The position numbers and the translations under genes were made by a program. Below the pieces are notes generated by a model. The model had not been told where the DNA came from and searched no databases. It saw only the letters and a program-made list of their open reading frames with translations. Below, piece after piece: positions 45,916 to 54,354 of a stretch of 64,000 bases of DNA. The number at the start of each line of letters is the position of its first letter. Position 1 is the stretch's first letter. Source of the DNA: an uncultured Nocardioides sp. (GTDB lineage Bacteria; Actinomycetota; Actinomycetes; Propionibacteriales; Nocardioidaceae); contig NZ_CANKZF010000002.1 in NCBI RefSeq assembly GCF_947488515.1, positions 780,294 to 844,293 of the forward strand, written 5' to 3'.

Positions 45916-46377
45916 ATGCACGTCATCGTCGCCACGGACGGCTCCCGCCAGTCGCTGGCCGCCGCCAAGCACCTCAAGTCGTTCGCCGATCCCACCAAGG
46001 TCACCGAGATCTCGGTCATCGCGGTGATCCGCCCGCTCGCGTCGGTGGCCTTCGCCGACGACACCTCCGAGGGCAAGGCCAAGTGGCCGGACGGATCCTT
46101 CCGCGATGCCGCGCAGAGCGCCGTGGACACGATCGCGGCAGTCTTCGACGGCTGGGGGCCGAAGGTCAACAAGCGCATCCGGAGCGGCTCGGCCGCCAAC
46201 GAGATCATCAAGGCCGCCAAGCAGTACGACGCGGGGCTGGTCGTGGTCGCGGCGGGCGGGCGCGGGCTCAGCGACAGCGTGCTCGTCGGCAGCACCGCCC
46301 AGCGCGTGCAGCACTACGCACCCTGCCCGGTGCTCGTCGTACGCCCTGCGCCCAAGCCGAGGAAGCCCCGGTCCTGA
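45916..46377 (+). CDS. Universal stress protein (UspA family)
   Basis: A 153-residue cytoplasmic UspA-fold protein. MHVIVATDGSRQSLAAAKHL opens the fold with the ATP-contacting Asp, and the nucleotide motif GGRGLSDSVLVGSTAQRV (Gly-x2-Gly-x9-Gly-Ser type) is present, so it should bind ATP. The ending CPVLVVRP is standard. The ribosome site AGGAGGG is embedded in the end of the permease gene, one base between the two genes, so they are coupled. Probably a regulator or chaperone-like partner of the permease under energy stress. Confidence 0.88.
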   Translation: MHVIVATDGSRQSLAAAKHLKSFADPTKVTEISVIAVIRPLASVAFADDTSEGKAKWPDGSFRDAAQSAVDTIAAVFDGWGPKVNKRIRSGSAANEIIKAAKQYDAGLVVVAAGGRGLSDSVLVGSTAQRVQHYAPCPVLVVRPAPKPRKPRS

Positions 46378-46406
46378 TCGTCAGGGTGACTCACTAGGGT
46401 GTGGCC

Positions 46407-46760
46407 ATGGAGACCCTGCGGCTGGTGCTGCTCTTCGTCCACATCCTCGGTTACGCCGCCCTCCTCGGAGGCCTCCTCGTGCAGGTGCGCGACGACACGA
46501 AGAGCGTGAACTCGCTGATGCGCGACGGCGCCGGGACGGCCTTCGTGGCCGGACTGCTGCTCGTCGGCGTGCTCGAGAACCTCGGCTCGCCCGACCACGC
46601 CAAGATCGGCGTGAAGTTCGCCATCGGCCTCGTGATCCTGGTGCTGGTGATGGTCAACATGCGCAAGCCGAGCATCCCGCAGGGCCTCTACCTCGGGCTG
46701 CTCGCGCTGACGATCGCCAACATCGCGGTGGCGGTCTTCTGGTCGCCCGTGCACGCCTGA
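46407..46760 (+). CDS. Small membrane protein
   Basis: A 117-residue protein with four predicted helices: LRLVLLFVHILGYAALLGGLLVQV, AGTAFVAGLLLVGVLENL, VKFAIGLVILVLVMVNMRKP and QGLYLGLLALTIANIAVAVFW. A conserved-looking His lies in TM1 (FVHILGYAALLGG), as in several small actinobacterial membrane proteins of unknown role. I use ATG 46407, not GTG 46401, because TAGGGT (46395-46400) sits exactly 6 bases before the ATG and would leave no room for the GTG. Lies just upstream of uvrD, which has its own promoter. Confidence 0.72.
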   Translation: METLRLVLLFVHILGYAALLGGLLVQVRDDTKSVNSLMRDGAGTAFVAGLLLVGVLENLGSPDHAKIGVKFAIGLVILVLVMVNMRKPSIPQGLYLGLLALTIANIAVAVFWSPVHA

Positions 46761-46828
46761 CCCACCCCGACCAGGCCCCGACCGGGGCTGACCGGTCTGT
46801 CGCACCCGGCGCATAGGCTGGGGGCGAC

Positions 46829-49237
46829 ATGAGCCCCCTTGACGCACCGGCCGACCAGGCCCTCTTCGAGCACCGCGACCACCCGCTCCTCGACGGGCTC
46901 AACGAGCCCCAGCGGGCCGCCGTGACGCACGCCGGCGCCCCGCTGCTCGTGGTCGCCGGCGCGGGCTCGGGCAAGACCCGGGTCCTGACGCGTCGCATCG
47001 CCTGGCTGATCAACGAGCGCAAGGCGCACCCGGGCTCGATCCTGGCCATCACCTTCACCAACAAGGCCGCGGCCGAGATGAAGGAGCGCGTCGAGGCCCT
47101 CGTCGGCAAGCGGGCCCGGATCATGTGGGTCTCGACCTTCCACTCGGCCTGCGTCCGGATCCTCCGCAAGGAGATCGACCGGGTGGGCTTCAAGTCCAAC
47201 TTCTCGATCTACGACGCGGCCGACTCCAAGCGGCTGATGACGCTGGTGCTGCGCGACCTCGAGCTCGACCCGAAGAAGTACCAGCCCAACGCGGTGCTCC
47301 ACTGGGTCTCGGACCAGAAGAACGAGCTGCGCGACGCGGAGGACGCCGCCAAGGAGGCGCGCAACTCCTTCGAGGAGGCCTACGCCAAGGCGTTCAGCAA
47401 CTACCAGCGCCGGCTGCGCGAGGCCAACGCCCTCGACTTCGACGACCTGATCATGACCACGGTCCACCTGCTGCAGGCCTTCCCCGACGTGCGGGAGAAC
47501 TACCGACGGCGGTTCCGCCACGTGCTCGTCGACGAGTACCAGGACACCAACCACGCGCAGTACAGCCTGATCCAACAGCTGTGCGGCCAGTCCTTCGAGA
47601 TCGACACTGCGCTCGAAGAACAGGGCGCGGAGGCGGCTGAGCGTGTCGAGCCGAGCGAGCTGATGGTGGTCGGTGACGCCGACCAGTCGATCTACGCCTT
47701 CCGGGGCGCCGACATCCGCAACATCATGGACTTCGAGCAGGACTTCCCCGACGCCACCACGATCCTGCTGGAGCAGAACTACCGCTCGACGCAGACCATC
47801 CTGTCCGCCGCGAACTCGGTCATCGGCAACAACCGCGGCCGCAAGCCGAAGCGGCTGTGGACCGACGCGGGGGCGGGCGAGCGGATCGTCGGCTACGTCT
47901 CCGACGACGAGCACGACGAGGCCCGCTTCGTCAGCGAGGAGATCGACAAGCTGACCGACGAAGCCGGCGTACGCCCTGCCGACGTCGCCGTCTTCTACCG
48001 CACCAACGCCCAGTCACGCGTCTTCGAGGAGGTGTTCATCCGCACCGGCCAGCCCTACAAGGTCGTCGGCGGGGTGCGCTTCTACGAGCGCAAGGAGGTC
48101 CGCGACGCGCTGGCCTACCTCCGGATGCTGGTCAACACCGCCGACGAGATCTCGCTGCGCCGGGTGCTCAACACCCCCAAGCGCGGCATCGGCGAGCGGG
48201 CCGAGGCCTGCATCGCCGCCCTCGCTGACCGCGACCGGATCACCTTCTGGGAGGCGCTCACCCGAGCGGCCGAAGCCCCGGGCCTGGCCACCCGCAGCCT
48301 GAAGAACATCGAGGCGTTCGTCGCGATCATCCAGGAGCTGCAGTCGATGGTGGAGGCCGACGAGCGCCCCGACGTCATCCTCGAGTCCGTGCTCGAGCGC
48401 TCGGGCTACCTCACCGAGCTCGAGGCGAGCGACGACCCGCAGGACGGCACCCGCGTGGAGAACCTCGCCGAGCTCGTCGCGGTCGCCCGCGAGTTCGCCG
48501 AGGACCCGCAGCCGGGGCCGAGCGCCGACCCGGCGGAGGTCGAGGCCGGCACGGTCGCTGTCGGTCTGGGCGACTTCCTCGAGCGGGTCGCCCTGGTCGC
48601 CGACGCCGACCAGATCCCCGACTCGCCCGACGGCGACGACTCCGGGGTCGTCACGTTGATGACGCTCCACACGGCGAAGGGCCTCGAGTTCCCGGTCGTC
48701 TTCCTCACCGGCCTCGAGGACGGCGTCTTCCCCCACCAGCGCTCGCTCGGCGACCAGCCCGAGCTCGAGGAGGAGCGCCGCCTCGCCTACGTCGGGCTCA
48801 CCCGCGCGCAGAGCCGCCTCTACATCTCCCGGGCACTCGTCCGCTCCGCGTGGGGCGCGCCCAGCCACAACCCTGCGAGCCGCTTCCTCGACGAGCTCCC
48901 GGTCGACCTCGTCGACTGGCGCCGCACGGCCGCCGAGCAGACCCGCTGGGGCCGCAGCGACCTCAGCGGCGGCTCCACGCGCCTCGGCACTCCGACCGAC
49001 GCCGGCCGCCGCAACTTCAGCTCCGCCGCCCTCCGCGCCGACGCCGCCTCCAAGGCCAAGCCCGCCCGCGAGATCCCGAACCTCTCCCCGGGCGACCGGG
49101 TGGCCCACGACTCCTTCGGCCTGGGCACCGTCGTCGCCGTCGAGGGCGCGGCCGAGAAGTCCGTGGCCTCCATCGACTTCGGCTCCGAGGGCGTCAAGCG
49201 CCTGCTGCTGCGCTACGCGCCGGTCGAGAAGCTCTGA
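46829..49237 (+). CDS. uvrD: ATP-dependent DNA helicase UvrD/PcrA (UvrD1)
   Basis: An 802-residue superfamily 1A 3'-5' helicase used in nucleotide excision repair and replication restart. Motifs: Q motif LNEPQRAAV, Walker A AGAGSGKTRVLTRR (residues 43-56), Ia ITFTNKAAAEM, II VDEYQDTN, III VGDADQSIYAFRGAD, IV LEQNYRST, V TLHTAKGLEFPVVF, VI RRLAYVGLTRAQ. The C-terminal segment FGLGTVVAVEG is the Tudor-like domain that contacts RNA polymerase or Ku in relatives. TAGGCT (46814-46819) lies 9 bases before ATG 46829. Equivalent of mycobacterial uvrD1, which also lies beside an M23 peptidase gene and sucCD. Confidence 0.95.
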   Translation: MSPLDAPADQALFEHRDHPLLDGLNEPQRAAVTHAGAPLLVVAGAGSGKTRVLTRRIAWLINERKAHPGSILAITFTNKAAAEMKERVEALVGKRARIMWVSTFHSACVRILRKEIDRVGFKSNFSIYDAADSKRLMTLVLRDLELDPKKYQPNAVLHWVSDQKNELRDAEDAAKEARNSFEEAYAKAFSNYQRRLREANALDFDDLIMTTVHLLQAFPDVRENYRRRFRHVLVDEYQDTNHAQYSLIQQLCGQSFEIDTALEEQGAEAAERVEPSELMVVGDADQSIYAFRGADIRNIMDFEQDFPDATTILLEQNYRSTQTILSAANSVIGNNRGRKPKRLWTDAGAGERIVGYVSDDEHDEARFVSEEIDKLTDEAGVRPADVAVFYRTNAQSRVFEEVFIRTGQPYKVVGGVRFYERKEVRDALAYLRMLVNTADEISLRRVLNTPKRGIGERAEACIAALADRDRITFWEALTRAAEAPGLATRSLKNIEAFVAIIQELQSMVEADERPDVILESVLERSGYLTELEASDDPQDGTRVENLAELVAVAREFAEDPQPGPSADPAEVEAGTVAVGLGDFLERVALVADADQIPDSPDGDDSGVVTLMTLHTAKGLEFPVVFLTGLEDGVFPHQRSLGDQPELEEERRLAYVGLTRAQSRLYISRALVRSAWGAPSHNPASRFLDELPVDLVDWRRTAAEQTRWGRSDLSGGSTRLGTPTDAGRRNFSSAALRADAASKAKPAREIPNLSPGDRVAHDSFGLGTVVAVEGAAEKSVASIDFGSEGVKRLLLRYAPVEKL

Positions 49238-49270
49238 CGCGCTGTTCGTACGCCCGCCCGGGCGGTGCGT

Positions 49271-49436
49271 CAGCCACATTCGAGGGCGTCGGGATGTGGC
49301 TCAGGCACCGTTGCGGCGCGTGTCGGCGCACGACGCGCTGGTGAGCGGTGGCCCAGCCACGTTTCAGGGCGCCGGGATGTGGCTCAGGCACCGCTGCGGC
49401 GCGTGTCGGCGTACGACGCGCCGGTGGGCGTCGCGC
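49271..49436. repeat. Two tandem 83-bp repeats each holding a hairpin
   Basis: Units 49271-49353 and 49354-49436 are about 90% identical over their first 76 bases and diverge at the end. In unit 1 AGCCACAT (49272-49279) pairs with ATGTGGCT (49294-49301) over a 14-base loop; unit 2 keeps AGCCAC/GTGGCT. Both then carry CTCAGGCACCG and GCGGCGCGTGTCGGCG. They fill the non-coding space between uvrD and the M23 gene and have no coding character. Confidence 0.75.
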
Positions 49437-49500
49437 TGTCCGCGGCTTCGTTCCTCAGCCGCGCGTCGCGCGACTCAGGTGGCTACGCACACTGATCCAC

Positions 49501-49560
49501 AGATCTCGATACGCGCCGTCGCGACCTCGCAGGCTCGGTCGCGAGTGCTACTCGATCTCC
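49501..49560. repeat. REP-like palindromic element
   Basis: An imperfect palindrome: TCGCGACC (49519-49526) pairs exactly with GGTCGCGA (49537-49544), and the outer flanks AGATCTCGATACGCG and TGCTACTCGATCT are near-complements. The outer sequence style (TCGATACGC ... GCTACTCGATC) is one I associate with dispersed intergenic repeats of Nocardioides-type genomes. Copy number cannot be seen from one window. Confidence 0.55.
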
Positions 49561-49596
49561 CCTGACTGCCGACGCGCTCCGCGCGTCGGTCAGGGG
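49559..49596. terminator. Strong hairpin after the M23 gene
   Basis: CCCCTGA (49559-49565) pairs with TCAGGGG (49590-49596) and CCGACGCG (49569-49576) with CGCGTCGG (49582-49589): a 15-pair stem with a three-base bulge and a five-base loop. Its right edge holds the M23 stop codon. It probably stops transcripts from both uvrD and the M23 gene. Confidence 0.65.
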
Positions 49597-50417
49597 ACGA
49601 TGCCGTGCTCGACGAACGCCTGGAACGGGTCGACCGGGCCGCCGCCGCCGGGGCGCACCTCGAGGTGGAGGTGGGAGCCGGTGACGTTGCCGGTGGCGCC
49701 GACGGTGCCGATGTTCTCGCCGCCGTTGACGCGGTCGCCGACGGAGACGTAGATCGCGGTCTGGTGGCAGTACCAGATCTCGGTGCCGTCATCGAGGGTC
49801 ACGACGGTCTTGTTGCCGTAGGCCCCGTCGTAGCCGGTCTCGGTGACGGTGCCGTTGGCGATCGCCAGGATCGGGTCACCGGAGTCACCGTTGAAGTCGA
49901 GGCCGGTGTGGTAGCTGGCCCAGAGGCCGTACTGGCCGAAGGTGGCGGTGATGCCGTAGTGCGCGAGGGGGAGAACCCACTTGTTCTCCTTGATCTTCGC
50001 CGCCTGCTTCTCCGCGGCGTTGCGCATCTCCTGGAGCTTGGCGGCCCGCTCGGCCATCTGCTTCTCCGCGAGCGCGACGAGCTCCGGGTCGGTCTCCTCG
50101 TTGCCCGAGTCGCGGGTGTGGTCGCGGCTCACGACGACGCCGCGGCGGGAGATCGCCTGGCCGGCGACCGAGCCGATGGCCTGCGTGGCCTCGACCGCGG
50201 AACCCGTCGAGGTCAGCGCGGTGACGCCCGAGCCGGACCCGCTGAGCGCGGCGCCGGCGGAGACCGCCAGCACGGCGACACCGGCGACGAGGGGCAGGGA
50301 CGGGAGCCGGACCACGGAGCGTCGAGGCGGCGTGGAGGCACGTCGCTTGCCGATCACGGGTGCAGGCGTTGCCGAGGTGCGTCGCTGGGGAGCGCGCTCC
50401 GCTCGGTGGTTGCCCAT
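49590..50417 (-). CDS. M23-family (LytM) metallopeptidase, membrane-anchored
   Basis: A 275-residue peptidoglycan hydrolase-like protein. Arg-rich cytoplasmic start, one helix (LPLVAGVAVLAVSAGAAL, residues 41-58), a charged helical segment (about 110-145, likely coiled coil: LVALAEKQMAERAAKLQEMR) and a C-terminal LytM domain. Zinc ligands are H170 and D174 (YHTGLDF) and the last His of GSHLHLEVR (249-251), with H218 (WYCHQT) catalytic; all present, so it should cleave peptide cross-links. Position beside uvrD and sucC matches Rv0950c of M. tuberculosis. ATG 50417 chosen; TACAGT about 60 bases upstream is a possible -10. Confidence 0.87.
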   Translation of the reverse strand: MGNHRAERAPQRRTSATPAPVIGKRRASTPPRRSVVRLPSLPLVAGVAVLAVSAGAALSGSGSGVTALTSTGSAVEATQAIGSVAGQAISRRGVVVSRDHTRDSGNEETDPELVALAEKQMAERAAKLQEMRNAAEKQAAKIKENKWVLPLAHYGITATFGQYGLWASYHTGLDFNGDSGDPILAIANGTVTETGYDGAYGNKTVVTLDDGTEIWYCHQTAIYVSVGDRVNGGENIGTVGATGNVTGSHLHLEVRPGGGGPVDPFQAFVEHGIVP

Positions 50418-50576
50418 GAAGGAGTTACCAATCTGCCGGGTCGTCAGGGGGGTCGGGTCGGCTAGACCGCGCACGACTGTAACGGAAGGATCACGGGAAA
50501 GTGCAACCCTCGACCAAATAAGTTCACGTACCCCGCTGGGCGACCGATAAACGGACGCTGCGAGGTGACGCAGGAC

Positions 50577-51923
50577 TCAGCCGCGCGCCGCCTGGTAGCG
50601 CTCGAGCGCCTCCAGGCGCTCCTCGGCGTGGTCCACGATGCGCAGGGGATAGTCCTTCTCGTAGCCCACGTCGGACTTCCACGGCTCGTGGGCGGCCTTG
50701 CCCGGCAGGTGCTCCAGCTCGGGCACCCAGCGGCGTACGTAGTCGCCCTGCGGGTCGAACTTGAGCCCCTGCGTCACGGGGTTGAACACGCGGAAGTAGG
50801 GCGACGCGTCGGTCCCGGTGCCGGCCACCCACTGCCACCCGTGGTTGTTGGAGGCCACGTCGCCGTCGATCAGCAGGTCGAGGAAGTGCCGCGCCCCGAC
50901 CGGCCACCACACGTGCAGGTCCTTGGTGAGGAAGGAGGCGGTGATCATCCGCACCCGGTTGTGCATCCACCCGGTGTGCATCAGCTGGCGCATCCCGGCG
51001 TCGACGATCGGGTAGCCGGTGGTGCCGGTGCGCCACGCCTCGATCGCGTCGTCGGGGTCGTCGTACGTCATCCCCTCCAGTGCGGGCTTGAGGTCCGACC
51101 ACGCCGAGGACGGCTCGTGCCACAGCACGTCGGCGTAGAACTCGCGCCACGCCAGCTCGGTGGCGTACGTCGACGTGTGGGGGACCTCGGCGAGGAGCGA
51201 GCGCGGGTGGAGCACCCCGAGGTGGAGGTAGGGCGAGAGCCGCGAGGTGCCGTCGTGGTCGGGGCGGTTGCGCTCGTCGCCGTAGTCGCGCAGGCCGTCG
51301 TCGCGGAAGGACCGCCAGCGGCGCCACGCGGCGTCCTCGCCGGCGCCGGGCAGCTCGAACGGCGCCTGGGCCACCGCCTCCTCCAGCAGGTCCTGTGCTG
51401 CCTGGTCGGAGTCGGACGGCTCGAGGTCGGGGGAGCGGGGCGTGTGGGCGGGCTCGGACCAGCCGTGCTCGCGCCAGGCGCGGGCGAAGGCGCTGAACAC
51501 CTGGTAGGGCCCGCCGCTGCCGTTGCGGACCAGTCCCGGCCCCACGGCGTACGGCGACCCGGTCGCGACGAGCTCGACCTGCTCGGCCACGGCCGTGTCG
51601 CGGCGGCGGCCGTAGGGCGTCGTCTCGGCGGCGACGTGCACCCGGCGCCCGTCGGCCACCTGCGGCACGACCTCGCGCGGGTCACCGTGGCGGATGGTCA
51701 GCGGGATGCGGTCGGCGAGCGCGAGCACGTTGGCGGCCAGCCACGCCCTGCGCGCAGGGCCAGCCGTGGCCCAGATGGCCGGGTCGACGACGAAGAGCGC
51801 GGTCACCGACCCCTCCTCGAGCGCGGCGAGAAGGGCTGGGTTGTCGCGCACCCGCAGGTCGCGACGGAACCACATCACCGCTGAGGTCGCGTCCCGGTCC
51901 GGGCCTCGCTTGGGGGTGGGCAT
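50577..51923 (-). CDS. phr: Deoxyribodipyrimidine photo-lyase
   Basis: A 448-residue photolyase/cryptochrome that uses blue light, FAD and an antenna cofactor to split pyrimidine dimers. VMWFRRDLRVRDNPALLAAL opens the N-terminal domain; the FAD domain holds SRLSPYLHLGVLHPRSL, WREFYADVLWH, DAGMRQLMHTGWMHNRVRMITASFL and DGDVASNNHGWQWVAGTGTD, with the Trp and Asn residues of class I CPD photolyases. ATG 51923 has TAGGTT (51931-51936, minus strand) 7 bases before it, supporting this start over TTG 51932. Divergent from sucC. Adjacent to uvrD and a repair-gene neighbour by position only. Confidence 0.93.
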   Translation of the reverse strand: MPTPKRGPDRDATSAVMWFRRDLRVRDNPALLAALEEGSVTALFVVDPAIWATAGPARRAWLAANVLALADRIPLTIRHGDPREVVPQVADGRRVHVAAETTPYGRRRDTAVAEQVELVATGSPYAVGPGLVRNGSGGPYQVFSAFARAWREHGWSEPAHTPRSPDLEPSDSDQAAQDLLEEAVAQAPFELPGAGEDAAWRRWRSFRDDGLRDYGDERNRPDHDGTSRLSPYLHLGVLHPRSLLAEVPHTSTYATELAWREFYADVLWHEPSSAWSDLKPALEGMTYDDPDDAIEAWRTGTTGYPIVDAGMRQLMHTGWMHNRVRMITASFLTKDLHVWWPVGARHFLDLLIDGDVASNNHGWQWVAGTGTDASPYFRVFNPVTQGLKFDPQGDYVRRWVPELEHLPGKAAHEPWKSDVGYEKDYPLRIVDHAEERLEALERYQAARG

Positions 51924-52053
51924 GCTCCTCAACCTAGCCCGGGAGTGAGCACCACCACGCTCACCCGACCTCGCCCGACCCCGCTCGGAGGTCTAGGGTG
52001 CCGAGAGGGATTTCCCCCGCACTGTTCGCAGACGAAAAGGAATGGTCACTCTC

Positions 52054-53223
52054 GTGGACCTGATGGAGTTTCAGGCGAAGGAGCTTTTCGCCAAGCATGG
52101 AGTAGCGACCACCCTGGGTGTCGTCGCCGAGACCCCGGAGGCCGCGCGAGCCGCCGCCGAGGAGATGGGCGGCGTGACCGTCGTCAAGGCCCAGGTCAAG
52201 GCCGGCGGCCGCGGCAAGGCCGGCGGCGTGAAGATCGCCAAGACCGCTGACGAGGCGGAGTCCTACGCCCGCGACATCATCGGCATGGAGATCAAGGGCC
52301 TGCGCGTCAACCGCGTCCTGGTGACGCCGGCGACGCCGCCGGTGGAGGAGTACTACTTCTCCTTCCTGCTCGACCGCTCCAACCGCTCGCACCTGTGCAT
52401 CGCATCGGTCGAGGGCGGAGTGGAGATCGAGGAGGTCGCCAAGACCAACCCCGACGCCGTCAAGCAGATCCGCATCGACGCCCTCGAGGGCGTGACGCCG
52501 GAGAAGGCTGCCGCGATCGTCGACGAGGCCAAGTTCCCCGCCGCGCTGCGCGACCAGGCCATCGAGATGGTCCAGAAGCTGTGGAAGGTCTACGTCGAGG
52601 AGGACGCCACCCTCGTCGAGGTCAACCCGCTCGCGCGCCTGGAGGGCGACAAGCTCGAGGCGCTCGACGGCAAGGTGTCGCTCGACGACAACGCCTCCGA
52701 GGTCCGCCACCCCGACCACGAGCAGTTCGAGATCCGCGAGGAGGCCGACCCGCTCGAGGCGAAGGCCAAGGACAAGGGCCTCAACTACGTCAAGCTCGAC
52801 GGCCAGGTCGGCATCATCGGCAACGGCGCGGGTCTCGTGATGAGCACCCTCGACGTCGTCGCCTACGCCGGTGAGGCGCACGGCGGCGTGAAGCCCGCCA
52901 ACTTCCTCGACATCGGCGGCGGCGCCAACGCCCAGGTGATGGCCGACGGCCTCGACGTCATCATCAACGACCCGCAGGTCAAGAGCGTGTTCGTCAACGT
53001 CTTCGGCGGCATCACCGCCTGCGACGAGGTCGCCAACGGCATCAAGGGCGCGCTGGAGATCCTCGGCGACGAGGAGAGCAAGCCCCTGGTCGTCCGCCTC
53101 GACGGCAACAACGTCGAGGAGGGTCGTCGCATCCTCGACGAGCTCAACCACCCGCTGGTCACCCAGGTCGACACGATGGACGGCGCGGCCGACAAGGCCG
53201 CCGAGCTCGCCCACCAGGCCTGA
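52054..53223 (+). CDS. sucC: Succinyl-CoA synthetase beta subunit
   Basis: A 389-residue ATP-grasp subunit (mycobacterial SucC is of similar length) that with SucD makes ATP or GTP from succinyl-CoA in the TCA cycle. [17 protein letters not shown] is the nucleotide-binding loop, [11 protein letters not shown] holds metal ligands, and [13 protein letters not shown] with [13 protein letters not shown] form the CoA-ligase part contacting SucD. I prefer GTG 52054 because homologues begin [12 protein letters not shown] 52042 would add four residues and has AAAGGA too close. TAGGGT at 51994-51999 is the likely -10 with a leader of about 50 bases. sucD follows after 17 bases. Confidence 0.94.
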   Translation: MDLMEFQAKELFAKHGVATTLGVVAETPEAARAAAEEMGGVTVVKAQVKAGGRGKAGGVKIAKTADEAESYARDIIGMEIKGLRVNRVLVTPATPPVEEYYFSFLLDRSNRSHLCIASVEGGVEIEEVAKTNPDAVKQIRIDALEGVTPEKAAAIVDEAKFPAALRDQAIEMVQKLWKVYVEEDATLVEVNPLARLEGDKLEALDGKVSLDDNASEVRHPDHEQFEIREEADPLEAKAKDKGLNYVKLDGQVGIIGNGAGLVMSTLDVVAYAGEAHGGVKPANFLDIGGGANAQVMADGLDVIINDPQVKSVFVNVFGGITACDEVANGIKGALEILGDEESKPLVVRLDGNNVEEGRRILDELNHPLVTQVDTMDGAADKAAELAHQA

Positions 53224-53240
53224 GAGAGAGAACTGAACAG

Positions 53241-54122
53241 ATGAGCATCTACCTCAACAAGGACTCCAAGATCATCGTCCAGGGCATGACGGGCGGCATG
53301 GGTGCCAAGCACACCACCCTCATGGTCGAGTCGGGCGCCGACATCGTCGGCGGCGTCAACGCCCGCAAGGCCGGTACGACGGTCGAGCTGGGCGGCAAGG
53401 AGCTCCCCGTCTTCGGCACCGTCGAGGAAGCCATGAAGGAGACCGGCGCCAACGTGTCCGTCGCCTTCGTGCCGCCCGCGTTCACCAAGGACGCCTGCAT
53501 CGAGGCCATCGACGCCGAGATCCCGCTCCTCGTGGTGATCACCGAGGGCGTCCCGGTCCTCGACACCGCCGAGGTCGTGCAGTACCTCGAGGGCAAGTCC
53601 ACCCGGATGATCGGCCCCAACTGCCCCGGCATCATCACGCCGCAGGAGTCGCTGGCCGGCATCACCCCGCACACCATCGCGGGCAAGGGCCCCATCGGCC
53701 TCGTGTCGAAGTCGGGCACGCTGACCTACCAGATGATGTACGAGCTGAAGGACTACGGCTTCACCACCGCGATCGGCATCGGCGGTGACCCGATCATCGG
53801 CACCACCCACATCGACGCGCTCGAGGCCTTCGAGAACGACCCGGAGACCAAGGCGATCGTGATGATCGGCGAGATCGGCGGAGACGCCGAGGAGCGGGCC
53901 GCGGCCTACATCAAGGAGCACGTGACCAAGCCGGTCGTCGGCTACGTCGCCGGCTTCACCGCTCCCGAGGGCAAGACCATGGGCCACGCCGGCGCCATCG
54001 TGTCGGGCTCCTCGGGCACCGCCCAGGCGAAGAAGGAGGCCCTCGAGGCCGCCGGGGTCAAGGTCGGCAAGACGCCGTCGGAGACCGCTGAGCTGATGCG
54101 GGCCGTCCTGAAGGAGATCTAG
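53241..54122 (+). CDS. sucD: Succinyl-CoA synthetase alpha subunit
   Basis: A 293-residue subunit carrying the phosphorylated histidine. The CoA-binding Rossmann domain begins [26 protein letters not shown] and [14 protein letters not shown] follow, then [10 protein letters not shown], and His249 in [12 protein letters not shown] is the phospho-His. GAGAGAGAA before ATG 53241 is the ribosome site. It is the second gene of the sucCD operon, ended by a 15-bp hairpin about 33 bases after the stop. Confidence 0.95.
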   Translation: MSIYLNKDSKIIVQGMTGGMGAKHTTLMVESGADIVGGVNARKAGTTVELGGKELPVFGTVEEAMKETGANVSVAFVPPAFTKDACIEAIDAEIPLLVVITEGVPVLDTAEVVQYLEGKSTRMIGPNCPGIITPQESLAGITPHTIAGKGPIGLVSKSGTLTYQMMYELKDYGFTTAIGIGGDPIIGTTHIDALEAFENDPETKAIVMIGEIGGDAEERAAAYIKEHVTKPVVGYVAGFTAPEGKTMGHAGAIVSGSSGTAQAKKEALEAAGVKVGKTPSETAELMRAVLKEI

Positions 54123-54125
54123 CCC

Positions 54126-54350
54126 TCAGGCGCTCTGGTCGAGAGCACTTTCCAGACGGCCTCGCAGGTCCACCTGCGGGGCCGTCGTGGATTTCGCGTG
54201 CCGGTCGTGGCGGGTCGGCGGGTGGGCCTCCCACAGCAGCCGCCACACGACGTGGGCGCCCAGCAGGCGCACCGGTGCGACGGCGGTCAGCCGTCGCGGG
54301 GACGGCAGGGTCGGGCAGGCCGAGCTGGCCAGCGTCGATGGAATGGACAT
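54126..54350 (-). CDS. Possible small protein downstream of the double-sensor lipoprotein gene
   Basis: A 74-residue open frame, not recognisable by homology. It starts with ATG 54350, four bases after the lipoprotein gene's stop on the same strand, and runs to within 3 bases of the sucD stop. Nearly all codons end in G or C, as in real genes here, and the peptide is not the usual Arg/Pro-rich shadow type (APVRLLGAHVVWRLLWEAH in the middle). Against it: the sucCD terminator hairpin lies inside its 3' part, and it has no ribosome site. Coding status uncertain. Confidence 0.4.
   Translation of the reverse strand: MSIPSTLASSACPTLPSPRRLTAVAPVRLLGAHVVWRLLWEAHPPTRHDRHAKSTTAPQVDLRGRLESALDQSA
54155..54186. 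terminator. sucCD terminator hairpin
   Basis: GACGGCCTCGCAGGT (54155-54169) pairs with ACCTGCGGGGCCGTC (54172-54186), 15 positions with one U-G wobble, around a minimal loop. It begins 33 bases after sucD. The following GTGGATTTCG has only a weak T-run. It overlaps the 3' part of the small open frame on the other strand. Confidence 0.65.
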
Positions 54351-54354
54351 GGTT

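Noticed and set aside
50418..50576. c-di-AMP (ydaO) riboswitch upstream of the M23 peptidase gene
   Set aside because: Wall-hydrolase genes in actinobacteria often carry one, so I looked, but the conserved blocks of that aptamer are not present in this leader.
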